DNA of 64,000 bases, from assembly GCA_018267545.1 (NCBI GenBank), contig JAFDYG010000466.1:62001-126000 (forward strand), in the 5' to 3' direction. The first letter of the stretch is position 1, and each line of letters opens with the position of its first letter. Positions 19,122 to 27,922 of this stretch are shown here, one piece after another. Both the position numbers and the translations under genes were made by a program. A model generated the notes under the pieces. It had not been told where the DNA came from. It saw nothing but the letters and a program-made list of their open reading frames with translations, and searched no databases. This DNA comes from Bacteroidota bacterium. GTDB taxonomy: Bacteria > Bacteroidota > Bacteroidia > Chitinophagales > Chitinophagaceae.

Positions 19122-20921
19122 ATGAAAAAATATATCCTTTTCTTTTGTGTGTTGAATTTGCTGACGCTGGGAAGCTGTAAGAAATTTCTTACGGAGGAGG
19201 CCGAAGATCAATTTACCGCAGCCACTCTTTTTGAGACGCCCGAGGGGCTGGAGAAGATGGCGATCGCTTTGTATCCTTATGAAAGGGGACTGGTTACGAA
19301 AGGAACTGCCAATGGCATCCTCTCCGCCTATACCTGGAACGAGCGGACGACGGACCTCTGCAACTTCACCACGGGAGACGACGCGAATTTGTCCCGGTAC
19401 ACGTCGCCTGGTCCCAGCTCCAATATCATGGGGCTTGTTTATAGTCCTTACTGGAGCCATCGTTACTATATCATTGGACGGACCAATGAGATTATTCATT
19501 ACGGAGCCAAGTTTGGAGATGAGTCCAAGCAAACGGTGGCGGAAGCTTCGTTTTGGAGAGCTTATTGTTACTATGGACTTTGGTCTCGGTTTTCACGGTT
19601 ATTTTTATCGACTGAGCCGGTGACCAAGGAAAACATGGGCAGTCTCAAGTATACGCCGGCGGATAGCGCTTCGATCTTTAAGCTCATGTACGACGACGCC
19701 AAGAGGGCGGTGGACGGGCTTCCTCTGACGAGGACTGCCGATGACCAGGGCCGTATTACGCGGGCCGGCGCGCGCCACCTGCTGGCGCTGATTGCTGCCT
19801 GGGCGAAAGACTGGGGTACGGTGACCGACCAGGTCGCGGCCATCGACGCAGAAAATACGGTTCGCCTGGAAGCTACGCCGGATAAGGTTTTTAATAGGAG
19901 TGATTTGTATGCTACCAGCGAAACCCTTTTTGCGTTGCGCTTTTCAAAAGAAAGGGGCGGCGGCACGGGGCATCGTATCGGGTCGCAGTACATCAATATC
20001 ATCGCGGAGCTGGACTATATGACGCAGATCGTCAATGGGGTCCAGGTGAAGTATAATTCGGAGAACCTGGGTCGCGAGTGGGGGCTGGTATTCCCCAACA
20101 GCTACCTCATGTCCCGGTATAAGGCTGGGGACAAGCGGCTCACGGCGTATTACAAAATCGACTATGCCTATCAAAATCCGAATAAGCTCATCACGATTCC
20201 TGTGGCTCAGCTGAAGACGGATGCTTCTACGGGCAAGACGTATTATACTACTTCCAATCGTACGGCTGCTCCGGTGCAGACGAAGGTGGGCGATATTCTG
20301 CATGGTAGAGATGTAGCAGCCGCAACCGGCACCAAGATCGACCGGCGCAACCTGGTTCCGTCCAGCATCAAGATGTACGATGCGTGGAGCAAGCCACTGG
20401 ATGCGGACGCCTCCAACAGCAGCTTCAAGGACGTGATGATCTACCGGCTGGCTGAGTCCTATTTGCTGGCTGCGGAAGCCTGGTTCCGGCTGGGCGATCA
20501 GGTCAAGGCGCTTGTCTATTATAACAAGACCTGGACCCGGGCCGGTAATGCGCCCGAGACGGGACCGCTCACTTTTCAAATGATTATGGACGAGCAGGCG
20601 CGTGAGCTGGCGTTTGAAGGCAGGCGATGGGATTTTTTAAAGCGAAACGGGATTTGGTATGACCAGGTGCGGAAGTACGCCGGCGACTTTACGAAATTTC
20701 CCGGCACGACGGTTGCGTACAGCGCGGCGACCTATGGCATTTCCGATGGACGGGATGCGGCTTTCGGTCCTAACCCGGATTTTTATGCCGACTTTAATGG
20801 CGCAGACAACGACATACTCGTTCGCTTCAATGTAAAACCCATTCATGTAAACTGGCCGATACCACAAGATCAGATCGATGCGATGGGTGTTCAGAATTTT
20901 CCGCAAACAACAGGATATTGA
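19122..20921 (+). CDS. SusD/RagB-family outer-membrane glycan-binding lipoprotein
   Basis: 599 residues, with a lipoprotein signal ending LGSC (lipid Cys19) and then KKFL. The SusD body shows EASFWRAYCYYGLWSRF near 145, YRLAESYLLAAEAWFRLGD near 440, and a C-terminal EQARELAFEGRRWDFLKRNG. It lies 19 bases after SusC, and its TGA overlaps the ATG of the GH2 gene (TGATG). It forms the surface lid of the SusC transporter. The identity of the glycan is best judged from the downstream enzymes, and those do not fix it. Confidence 0.95.
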   Translation: MKKYILFFCVLNLLTLGSCKKFLTEEAEDQFTAATLFETPEGLEKMAIALYPYERGLVTKGTANGILSAYTWNERTTDLCNFTTGDDANLSRYTSPGPSSNIMGLVYSPYWSHRYYIIGRTNEIIHYGAKFGDESKQTVAEASFWRAYCYYGLWSRFSRLFLSTEPVTKENMGSLKYTPADSASIFKLMYDDAKRAVDGLPLTRTADDQGRITRAGARHLLALIAAWAKDWGTVTDQVAAIDAENTVRLEATPDKVFNRSDLYATSETLFALRFSKERGGGTGHRIGSQYINIIAELDYMTQIVNGVQVKYNSENLGREWGLVFPNSYLMSRYKAGDKRLTAYYKIDYAYQNPNKLITIPVAQLKTDASTGKTYYTTSNRTAAPVQTKVGDILHGRDVAAATGTKIDRRNLVPSSIKMYDAWSKPLDADASNSSFKDVMIYRLAESYLLAAEAWFRLGDQVKALVYYNKTWTRAGNAPETGPLTFQMIMDEQARELAFEGRRWDFLKRNGIWYDQVRKYAGDFTKFPGTTVAYSAATYGISDGRDAAFGPNPDFYADFNGADNDILVRFNVKPIHVNWPIPQDQIDAMGVQNFPQTTGY

Positions 20922-23404
20922 TGAAAGCTTTTTTGATTTTTCTTTGTTTTATTCCGATAGTTTCCCGTGCCACTATAAAATATACGATCGACGAGGGGTG
21001 GGAGTTTAGACTCGGGGAGGATAGTCGTTGGGAAAGAGTAGACTTGCCGCATACCTGGAATAGCAGGGACGCGGTGGATGATATACCCGGGTATTATAGG
21101 GGTGTTGGGTGGTACAGGAAGTCTTTGTACATCGATAGTTCGGCCGCGAATAAGGCGGTTAGTCTTTATTTCGATGGGGCTAACCAGGTGGCGGAGCTGT
21201 ACGTGAATGATAAGCTCGTCGGGATCCACAAGGGTGGGTATACGCGGTTTTCGTTCGATATCAGTAAGTACATAAAGCCGGGGGCTTTGAATTTGGTTGT
21301 CGTCAAGGTGGACAATAGCCATAATGTTTCTATTCCTCCGCTGACCGCCGACTTTACGTTCTTTGGGGGGATTTATCGCCATGTCTATTTGGTCGTTAAG
21401 GAGAAGTCGGCTTTATCCCTGCGTGATTTTGCGTCGGATGGTGTTTATGTCCGGACCAGGTCTGTATCGGCTGAGAAGGCCGTCATAGAAGTAGAGACCC
21501 TGGTCGATGGGGCGGGAAAGGTCGTTCAAAGTATTATAACGCCGGATGGCAAGGAGATTTCCTTTCAGGGTCGTGAGATGACGATCGGGAAGCCTTTGTT
21601 GTGGTCGCCGGATACGCCGCGGCTGTATACGCTGAAGACGGTCGTGATGGAGGCGGGGAAGGTAGTCGACCAGCAGCTGAATGTTTTTGGTCTGCGATGG
21701 TTCCGGTTCGATGCTGCTACGGGTTTCTTTTTGAATGGCCGGCCGATAAAGCTGATGGGTGCCAATAGACACCAAACCTATCTCGACAAGGGTAATGCCT
21801 TGCCGGACGAGATTCATGTGGAAGATATCCGATTGTTAAAAGAAATGGGAGGGAACCTGCTTCGTATCTCGCACTACCCTCAAGACCCGCTTATCCTCGA
21901 AATGTGCGATAAGCTGGGCATAATCGCGTCGGTTGAAGTACCCATCGTGAACGAGATATCCGAGACCGATGAATTCCAGCAAAACTCGCTGCAAATGGCC
22001 ACGGAGATGGTAAAGCAAAACTTCAATCATCCTTCCGTGGTTATTTGGGCGTATATGAACGAGGTGATGCTGAAGCCGCCGTTTGCGAGTGATAGTGTTC
22101 GGCACCAGCGGTATTGTAAGGAAGTCAATCGGCAGGCGGTGGCTATCGAGGCGTTGCTGCGGCGATTGGACCCGGGGCGGTATACGATGATTCCGTTCCA
22201 TGGGGCGCTGAAGCGATATGAGGAGACGGGGCTCGTGCGGGTGCCGATGATCGTGGGGTGGAATTTGTACCAGGGTTGGTATGGGGGAACTTTTTCCGAA
22301 TTTGACCGGTTTGTCGCGGATTTTCATACAAAATATCCTACGATGCCGGTTATCATCACGGAGTATGGTGCGGATGTGGACGAACGGTTACATAGTCTTT
22401 CTCCGGAGCGATTCGACTTTACGGAGGAGTATGGAGATTTGTATCACGAGCATTATTTAAAGGCGATTTTGGCGGCTCCGTATATTGCCGGCGGGGCTAT
22501 CTGGAATCTCAACGACTTTTATTCGGAGTCGAGGGGGGATGCGGTGCCGCACGTCAATACAAAGGGGATTACGACACTGGACAGGGGGTTGAAGAATACT
22601 TATCTGTTGTATAGGGTATTTTTGTCGAAAGGTCCGATGGCGTATATCGGTAGCAAGTCGTGGAAATACAGGGCGGGGCCTTCTGTTCAGCCGGTAAAGA
22701 TTTATTCGAATCAGGAGAGTGTCGACGTTTATCACAATGGCGTTTTTTTCAAGAAAGTTGCTTTGCCCGATCATTATGTTTCGGTAGGCGTTCCTTTTAC
22801 AAACGGCAGGAATACGATCGAGCTCAGGATTGATAACAAGGCTTATGATTTTGCGGAAATGAATTATGGGTCAGACGAACTGAACGTGATGCTGGGGTCG
22901 AATCGGTATTTTGAAGATCGGGATGCGCGGATTGTTTGGACGCCCGAGCAGCCCTATGTTTCCGGGAGCTGGGGGTATGTCGGGGGTAAGGCTGTGCGGT
23001 CGAAGACCAAGAACGGGTCACTGCCTTCTTCGCCGCTGAATATTTTGGGTACGGGGAATGATCCCATCTTTCAGACACAGCGGGAGGACCTTCAGGCTTT
23101 CAAGGCGGATGTTTCTGACGGACAATATGCCGTGTATTTATATTGGGCTAATTTGACCGAGGGTTCGGGGGCGTCTGTTTACAATCTTGGCAACAATGCC
23201 GTGGGAGGTGGGCGATCGAGCTCGGTGATGAATGTTTTTGTAAACGGTCAGCTTGTTCTTCCTCATTTCGAGGTGGCGACGGCTTCTGCGATCATCAAAA
23301 AGATTTTAGTCGACGTGACGGATGGAAAGGGAATTACGGTGAATTTGGAAGCTCTCTCAGGTCGGACAATTTTAAACGCAATACGCATCATAAAATTAAA
23401 CTAA
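20921..23404 (+). CDS. Glycoside hydrolase family 2 enzyme with C-terminal malectin-like region
   Basis: 827 residues from ATG 20921. A TTG one codon earlier is possible, but the ATG overlaps the SusD stop in the coupled form TGATG. The signal peptide ends near SRA. The GH2 sugar-binding jelly roll (about 25-165) contains LPHTWNSRD and YRGVGWYRKSL. An immunoglobulin-like domain follows (about 170-265), then a TIM barrel (about 270-560) with acid/base Glu381 in AYMNEV and nucleophile Glu481 in ITEYGAD. The C-terminal 130 residues look like a malectin-type carbohydrate-binding domain. GH2 members are exo-acting beta-galactosidases, glucuronidases or mannosidases; the substrate here is not decided. 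It is exported and probably trims oligosaccharides in the periplasm or at the surface. Confidence 0.9.
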   Translation: MKAFLIFLCFIPIVSRATIKYTIDEGWEFRLGEDSRWERVDLPHTWNSRDAVDDIPGYYRGVGWYRKSLYIDSSAANKAVSLYFDGANQVAELYVNDKLVGIHKGGYTRFSFDISKYIKPGALNLVVVKVDNSHNVSIPPLTADFTFFGGIYRHVYLVVKEKSALSLRDFASDGVYVRTRSVSAEKAVIEVETLVDGAGKVVQSIITPDGKEISFQGREMTIGKPLLWSPDTPRLYTLKTVVMEAGKVVDQQLNVFGLRWFRFDAATGFFLNGRPIKLMGANRHQTYLDKGNALPDEIHVEDIRLLKEMGGNLLRISHYPQDPLILEMCDKLGIIASVEVPIVNEISETDEFQQNSLQMATEMVKQNFNHPSVVIWAYMNEVMLKPPFASDSVRHQRYCKEVNRQAVAIEALLRRLDPGRYTMIPFHGALKRYEETGLVRVPMIVGWNLYQGWYGGTFSEFDRFVADFHTKYPTMPVIITEYGADVDERLHSLSPERFDFTEEYGDLYHEHYLKAILAAPYIAGGAIWNLNDFYSESRGDAVPHVNTKGITTLDRGLKNTYLLYRVFLSKGPMAYIGSKSWKYRAGPSVQPVKIYSNQESVDVYHNGVFFKKVALPDHYVSVGVPFTNGRNTIELRIDNKAYDFAEMNYGSDELNVMLGSNRYFEDRDARIVWTPEQPYVSGSWGYVGGKAVRSKTKNGSLPSSPLNILGTGNDPIFQTQREDLQAFKADVSDGQYAVYLYWANLTEGSGASVYNLGNNAVGGGRSSSVMNVFVNGQLVLPHFEVATASAIIKKILVDVTDGKGITVNLEALSGRTILNAIRIIKLN

Positions 23405-25383
23405 TGGTTAAGGTTCTGATTCAATTATTATTGCTTGCCGGCATTGGTTACGGTTCGGCGGCGCAGATTCGGCTGGAGCCGAAGGGGCAGGGTTCTACTG
23501 CTTCGGATAAGCTGATCACGCGGTATACTCGGAGAACGGAGACGACGGTCTGGACGTATCTTGTCTTTGATCTTTCGGGGCAGGGGGGAAGCTTCAAAAG
23601 TATCAAGTTTCGCATTTTTGGGAAGACGGATAGTACGGCGAAACTGGTTGATGTCTATTCTGCGTTTGGGAGCTGGACGGGTAGGCCTTCACGGGTTAAT
23701 TTTATCGGGAGTTTCGAGGTTAGCTCTGTCGATAAAGAGCGGGAGCTGGATATTACGCCGTACGTCAACGCCATCGGTAAGAAGGAAATTATATTGGTCC
23801 TGGTGGAGCGGGAGCAGCAGCGTGATGGCGGGGTTTCTTATTTTCATTCGCCATCCTTATCTCTCGAAGGAGGTGGCGTTGCGTTTAAGCCAGTCAACAA
23901 CACCTACTATGTCGACGCGGTGGCTGGAAATGATCGCGCCGCCGGTACGTCTCCGGCGACTGCCTGGAAGACATTGGCAAAAGTAGAATCAACGTTCTTG
24001 CTGCAAGGGGATCAGGTTTTGTTTAAAAAGGGCAGCGTTTTCAAAGGTTCCTTGTTTCTCAAGATTATTCCGTCTTCTACGAAGGTGACGAAGATTGGCG
24101 CTTATGGTAGCTCTGGCGACAGGCCTGTGCTGGATGCTGAAGGCAAAGAATCCTTTTGTCTAATGTTCTTCAACACGCCGTTTATCGAGGTATCCGACCT
24201 GACTATCACGCAAACTGCGAAGGACATTCCTGCTATAAGAAGAGGCATATACTACCAGGCCGAAGACATGGGCGAAGTCCCGCACGTTCAGTTCCGCAAC
24301 CTGAACATAGAGAACATTGTTGGAAACAAGGGTAAGGACGATGGAGATCTTTATGCCAAGCGAAACGCGGGGTTGTCTTTGGAGATCACCGGTAATAACA
24401 CACCCACCTATATGAACGGCTACCTCGTTGAGGGATGCAGGTTCTATCGATTGGGACGACATGGTGCGGTCAATCAGTCCACCTGGTCCAAGCGTACCCT
24501 TACGACGAATACCAACTGGGTACCCAGCAAGAATGTCGTTTTTCGTCGCAACGTCTTCGAAGAAACCATGTCCGACGGTCTTATCGTCCGTGTCGCCGAC
24601 GCGCCGCTGATGGAATACAACCTCTTCAAACGCTGCTCCATCGAGCTTTCGGGCAATGCCTCCTTTACCTTCAACTGTGACAATGCCCTCTGGCAGTATA
24701 ACGAAGCCTGCTATACCGTCTACAATACCGGCGACTCCGATGCAGCGGGTTTCGACAGCGACTACAAATCCAAGGGCACCATTTTTCAGTACAACTATGC
24801 GCACCACAATGAATACGGCGACATCCTGATTACGGGCGGTCCTGCCAGTGCAGGCGGTTTTAACGACGGGACTATTGTGCGGTATAATGTATTTTATAAT
24901 AATGGGCATCATGGTATCCGGCTTTCCGGGATGGTCAGCAACAGCAAGTGCTACAACAATGTCATCTATAAGGATCAGGGGGTAGCAAGGCCTACCGAGC
25001 GCTATGAGGAGTATACGACTAACCGGTTGTTCTATACCAAGAACTGGGGTGGATGGCCGAAGGATGGATTCTATGCGAATAATATCTATTATTATGTCCA
25101 CGACTCTGTTCCGGCTTCCACCGACCTCAATCCGGATAAGAGTCCGGGTTCTCGATTTTTCAATAATATTATCTATGCGAATAAGATTGTCAGCTATCCT
25201 GAGGAGGTGGGCGGGCTAAGGGTTGACCCCATGATCAAATTGCCTGATAGTGTGAAGAATTGGGAGGGGTTGAGCAAGATGCGTTACTTCCGTTCAGGGC
25301 CGGGTTCGCCGGCGATCGGGGCGGGGATGAGGATCGACAGCACGAAGAGTGGGGCGACGGATATCGGGGCGTTCGAGCGATAA
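23404..25383 (+). CDS. Secreted right-handed beta-helix protein, likely polysaccharide-active
   Basis: 659 residues with a signal peptide ending SAAQ. Residues about 20-160 form a beta-sandwich resembling DNRLRE/CBM96 domains (TTVWTYLVFDLSG, VNFIGSFEVSS). From about 168 (YYVDAVAGNDRAAGTSPATAWKTLAKV) the sequence follows the parallel beta-helix pattern found in many polysaccharide lyases and GH-type pectin enzymes. Asn-rich turns such as EYNLFKRCS, QYNYAHHNEYGDIL and RYNVFYNNGHHGIRL are regularly spaced. The start overlaps the GH2 stop by one base (TAATG), so it is the last gene of the coupled PUL. It may be a lyase or epimerase. No catalytic residues can be assigned with certainty. Confidence 0.8.
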   Translation: MVKVLIQLLLLAGIGYGSAAQIRLEPKGQGSTASDKLITRYTRRTETTVWTYLVFDLSGQGGSFKSIKFRIFGKTDSTAKLVDVYSAFGSWTGRPSRVNFIGSFEVSSVDKERELDITPYVNAIGKKEIILVLVEREQQRDGGVSYFHSPSLSLEGGGVAFKPVNNTYYVDAVAGNDRAAGTSPATAWKTLAKVESTFLLQGDQVLFKKGSVFKGSLFLKIIPSSTKVTKIGAYGSSGDRPVLDAEGKESFCLMFFNTPFIEVSDLTITQTAKDIPAIRRGIYYQAEDMGEVPHVQFRNLNIENIVGNKGKDDGDLYAKRNAGLSLEITGNNTPTYMNGYLVEGCRFYRLGRHGAVNQSTWSKRTLTTNTNWVPSKNVVFRRNVFEETMSDGLIVRVADAPLMEYNLFKRCSIELSGNASFTFNCDNALWQYNEACYTVYNTGDSDAAGFDSDYKSKGTIFQYNYAHHNEYGDILITGGPASAGGFNDGTIVRYNVFYNNGHHGIRLSGMVSNSKCYNNVIYKDQGVARPTERYEEYTTNRLFYTKNWGGWPKDGFYANNIYYYVHDSVPASTDLNPDKSPGSRFFNNIIYANKIVSYPEEVGGLRVDPMIKLPDSVKNWEGLSKMRYFRSGPGSPAIGAGMRIDSTKSGATDIGAFER

Positions 25384-25435
25384 GACTATTTAGCCGTTGG
25401 CGGTTCTCAGTTAGCGGTAGGGGAAGGGGCCTGCC

Positions 25436-25443
25436 TAAATTTG
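25436..25443 (+). promoter_or_regulatory. TAnnTTTG -7 box before small membrane protein gene
   Basis: TAAATTTG matches the Bacteroidota -7 consensus exactly and lies 18 bases before the ATG at 25461. No -33 TTG is found at the usual distance, so only the -7 part is supported. The leader would be about 10 nt. Confidence 0.25.
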
Positions 25444-25460
25444 TGGACAAACCATTTATT

Positions 25461-25907
25461 ATGGCCCTTCCACCGACCGAGATCAGGTACCGGAAATATG
25501 TGTTCTACCCGTTTCTCGCTATGAACGCCTTTATGATCGTGATGATGACTTGGTCCCTCTTTATCCTCACACCCGTGTGGTCGTTGTACCTTACTTATAT
25601 CCTGGTGCTGCTGATAATCGCCTTTTCCACGCTGTGGATTATACAGAAGATTCGAGCCAATGCGCCGGTGATGACCTTTGAATCGCACGCGCTGACCATC
25701 CACAAGCGGAAAGTAAAGACCATCCTCTGGCCGACCATCATCGAATGGAAAGTCAGGCGGGATAAGAGCAGCGAGTACCTGGTCATTCGCACATCCACGG
25801 GGAAGGTCCGGGTGGCTATCAGCTGGCTGGATATGCCGGTGAAGGAAATCAAGCGGCTGATGGAAAGCTATATCCGGCAGCCGGGGCCGCATGGGGGCCT
25901 GCGCTAG
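25461..25907 (+). CDS. Small two-helix membrane protein with PH-like tail
   Basis: 148 residues. A start at 25461 (MALPPTEI) is chosen over longer in-frame alternatives because those overlap the beta-helix gene and encode a low-complexity, unconvincing N-terminus. There are two adjacent membrane helices at about 13-35 and 41-62. The C-terminal 85 residues are a beta-strand series plus helix (MTFESHALTIHKRKVKTILWPTIIEWKV), like bacterial PH or STM3941-type domains. No function is known. It is a single gene between two SusCD units, with an apparent -7 box of its own. Confidence 0.75.
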   Translation: MALPPTEIRYRKYVFYPFLAMNAFMIVMMTWSLFILTPVWSLYLTYILVLLIIAFSTLWIIQKIRANAPVMTFESHALTIHKRKVKTILWPTIIEWKVRRDKSSEYLVIRTSTGKVRVAISWLDMPVKEIKRLMESYIRQPGPHGGLR

Positions 25908-25976
25908 CTGCGCTTTCGAGTGCTAGCGGCGCTGGCGATCGATAGCCGCGCTTTTCAGCGCGAATCGGGGCGATGT

Positions 25977-26007
25977 ATTGCGGGGTCGGTAGTTTTTGCT
26001 AAATTTA
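25977..26007 (+). promoter_or_regulatory. Candidate primary promoter of the second ECF sigma operon
   Basis: A TTG at 25977-25979 and TAAATTTA at 26000-26007 are separated by 20 bases, the spacing of the Bacteroidota -33/-7 promoter. Transcription would start near 26013, about 30 bases before the sigma factor's GTG. A GC-rich 5-bp hairpin (CGCGC/GCGCG, 25947-25962) without a T tract lies just upstream. Confidence 0.35.
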
Positions 26008-26044
26008 GGCGGTAACAATTTTCAAGGTTCATTAGTAGCAGCCC

Positions 26045-26647
26045 GTGCCGTTGGAGACCCCATATATCGAGACCGAGCTGGTAGCCAGGGTGGCTGCCGG
26101 AGACGAACAGGCATTCGCGCAGCTGTTTTATGCCTGGCATCAACGGCTGGCGGATTACGTCTATCTGCTGACGCGGTCGATGCCGCTGACGGAGGAGATA
26201 GTCCAGGACAGCTTCACCAAGATCTGGCTTCACCGCCGGCAATTGACCGGGGTCAATAATTTTCAGTCCTATCTATTCACTATATCCCGCAATCATACCT
26301 TCAACTGTCTGCGGAGTATCGCCAGAGAAGCCGCGAAGCGCCAAAAGTGGACACAGCACGCCATCAATGAAATGGATGAAGAAGCCGGAGACATTTCCGC
26401 CGACCCGCAGCGGCTGCAGGAAATGGTCGATGCCGCCGTCAGCCAGCTGCCTCCCCAGCAGCAAAAAGTCTGGCTGCTCAGCCGTCAGAAAGGATTAAGC
26501 CATGAAGAAATCGGCCGGGAGATGCAGCTTTCGCGGGAAACGGTCAAGAGGCATATTTCCCTTGCGCTCCGGTCTATCCGGGAATACGTCCGGGCCAATG
26601 CCGGACACATCCTGCCGGGTCTGATCGCACTGCTGATCGGAAAATAA
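26045..26647 (+). CDS. ECF RNA polymerase sigma factor
   Basis: 200 residues starting at GTG 26045; no in-frame ATG fits before region 2. Sigma region 2 is at about 18-95 (FAQLFYAWHQRLADYVYLLTR, EEIVQDSFTKIWLHRR) and region 4 at about 125-180 (QLPPQQQKVWLLSRQKGLS, EIGREMQLSRETVKRH). A hydrophobic tail (HILPGLIALLIG) ends the protein, as in several SusCD-linked ECF sigmas. Next is a FecR gene after 62 bases, so this is the head of the operon ECF-FecR-SusC-SusD-GH95-DPP-SdaA. Confidence 0.95.
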   Translation: MPLETPYIETELVARVAAGDEQAFAQLFYAWHQRLADYVYLLTRSMPLTEEIVQDSFTKIWLHRRQLTGVNNFQSYLFTISRNHTFNCLRSIAREAAKRQKWTQHAINEMDEEAGDISADPQRLQEMVDAAVSQLPPQQQKVWLLSRQKGLSHEEIGREMQLSRETVKRHISLALRSIREYVRANAGHILPGLIALLIGK

Positions 26648-26709
26648 AAAAAACTTCCTCTTTTATTGACCCTTGCGCTTGAATACGGTGTCTTATATAA
26701 AACGATCTT

Positions 26710-27723
26710 ATGCCGTCTTCCAGACTAACATACCTGTTCTATCGCTATTTCGAGGAAATGGCCTCGGAGGAAGAAACTGCCGAGCTGATGGAGCTGCTTG
26801 CCAAAGAAGAAAATGAAACCGGGGTTCAATCGCTTATGGAGGAGGCCTGGACGACCTTCCAGTCCAGCCGGGAGCGTTTCAATGAGGTGCAAAGCATGGA
26901 GATGCTGAAGGCGGCATTGTCGGCCGCGCCAGCCCGGCCCAGGCCTGTGCGTCTCTTCACCTGGACGCGCGTCGCTGCTGCGGCCGCCGTCATCGGCGTC
27001 ATGGTTATTGGCCTTTACTGGCTCCAAAGCCGCAATCCGCAGCCGACTATCGCCGCCGCCGCGACGGAGCAAAAATCCGACAGCGCCGCCGTGGCCTACA
27101 CCCGCCAGTACCGCCTTCCCGACAGCAGTATCGTCACCTTACACGCCGGCAGCCACCTCGAAGCCCCTATGGCATTCAGCGGGAGCACCCGTGAAGTATC
27201 CCTGACGGGCGAAGCCTATTTCGACATAGCCCCCGACCCGGCCCATCCCTTCATCATCCATGCCGGCGGCGTCAATACGACCGTTCTCGGCACCGCCTTC
27301 AATATAAAGGCGTATCCCTCTTCACAGCGGGTAATCGTATCCGTTACAAATGGAAAGGTAAAAGTAGAAAAGGAGACCCGGCTGCTGGCCGTATTGGAAC
27401 GGGACGATCAGATGACCTATTCGATTCCTTCCGGTCTGGCCGAAGAACAGAAAGTCGACGCTGCGTCCGTCGTTACCGGCTGGACCAAACAGGACATGCT
27501 GTTCGAAAAAAGCTCCTTTGCCGACGTGGCCGATGTGCTGAACCGGCGCTATGGCGCGACCATCGAATTTCGCAATCAGAAGCTGCGGTCCTGTATGATC
27601 AAGGCCTATTTCAATGGAACGGAGCCGCTGGCGAAGGTGCTGGAAGTATTGTGTATCATCAGCAATGCACACTATACCCGTGAGGATGACGGCCGGATCA
27701 TCATCGACGGCCCGGGCTGCTGA
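26710..27723 (+). CDS. FecR-family anti-sigma factor
   Basis: 337 residues. The cytoplasmic N-terminus is about 1-85 and the membrane helix about 87-106 (VAAAAAVIGVMVIGLYWL). The periplasmic FecR domain at about 120-220 contains LPDSSIVTLHAGSHLE and GEAYFDIAPDPAHPFIIH. The DUF4974/STN-like C-terminus is about 260-335 (FADVADVLNRRYGATIEF). It would bind the sigma factor just upstream and receive the signal from the STN domain of the SusC protein that follows. Its second half is more degenerate than the other FecR here, but all parts are present. Confidence 0.95.
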   Translation: MPSSRLTYLFYRYFEEMASEEETAELMELLAKEENETGVQSLMEEAWTTFQSSRERFNEVQSMEMLKAALSAAPARPRPVRLFTWTRVAAAAAVIGVMVIGLYWLQSRNPQPTIAAAATEQKSDSAAVAYTRQYRLPDSSIVTLHAGSHLEAPMAFSGSTREVSLTGEAYFDIAPDPAHPFIIHAGGVNTTVLGTAFNIKAYPSSQRVIVSVTNGKVKVEKETRLLAVLERDDQMTYSIPSGLAEEQKVDAASVVTGWTKQDMLFEKSSFADVADVLNRRYGATIEFRNQKLRSCMIKAYFNGTEPLAKVLEVLCIISNAHYTREDDGRIIIDGPGC

Positions 27724-27822
27724 TGGCTGCGGCAAAGAGATAAAACCAAAACAATATAACCCACAACTGCTATGACTATCTATCTTCCTCCATGATGCCG
27801 TAAACATCATCCCGAACATCAT

Positions 27823-27893
27823 AAAAAAAGCCCCTTCCGCCTGGACAGCTTTGAGGGGCCCGTTTAACGTCATATCCTCCGTCGAAGACGGAG
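27823..27893 (-). ncRNA. Candidate cis-antisense small RNA opposite the second STN-type susC leader
   Basis: On the minus strand, opposite the operon, two hairpins follow each other. The first is a perfect 7-bp stem CTCCGTC/GACGGAG with a 3-nt loop (27877-27893). The second is GCCCCT/AGGGGC (27830-27859), followed on the minus strand by seven T residues (27829-27823). The latter is a standard intrinsic terminator, yet it points against all the genes around it. A start near 27893 would give an RNA of about 71 nt. TAGTATTG upstream on the minus strand is a weak -7 match. The architecture equals that of the candidate at 7622-7706. Confidence 0.4.
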
Positions 27894-27922
27894 CAATACT
27901 AAATTTTAAACTGTTGCAATTT

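Noticed and set aside
27823..27859. The GCCCCT/AGGGGC stem as terminator of the second FecR gene
   Set aside because: The T tract is on the minus strand; on the plus strand the stem is preceded by A residues and followed by CCGTTT, so it cannot end plus-strand transcripts in the standard way.
27851..27922. Earlier start of the second STN-type SusC at 27851
   Set aside because: The added residues cover the antisense hairpins and look non-coding; ATG 27923 gives the usual MQK-type N-terminus.
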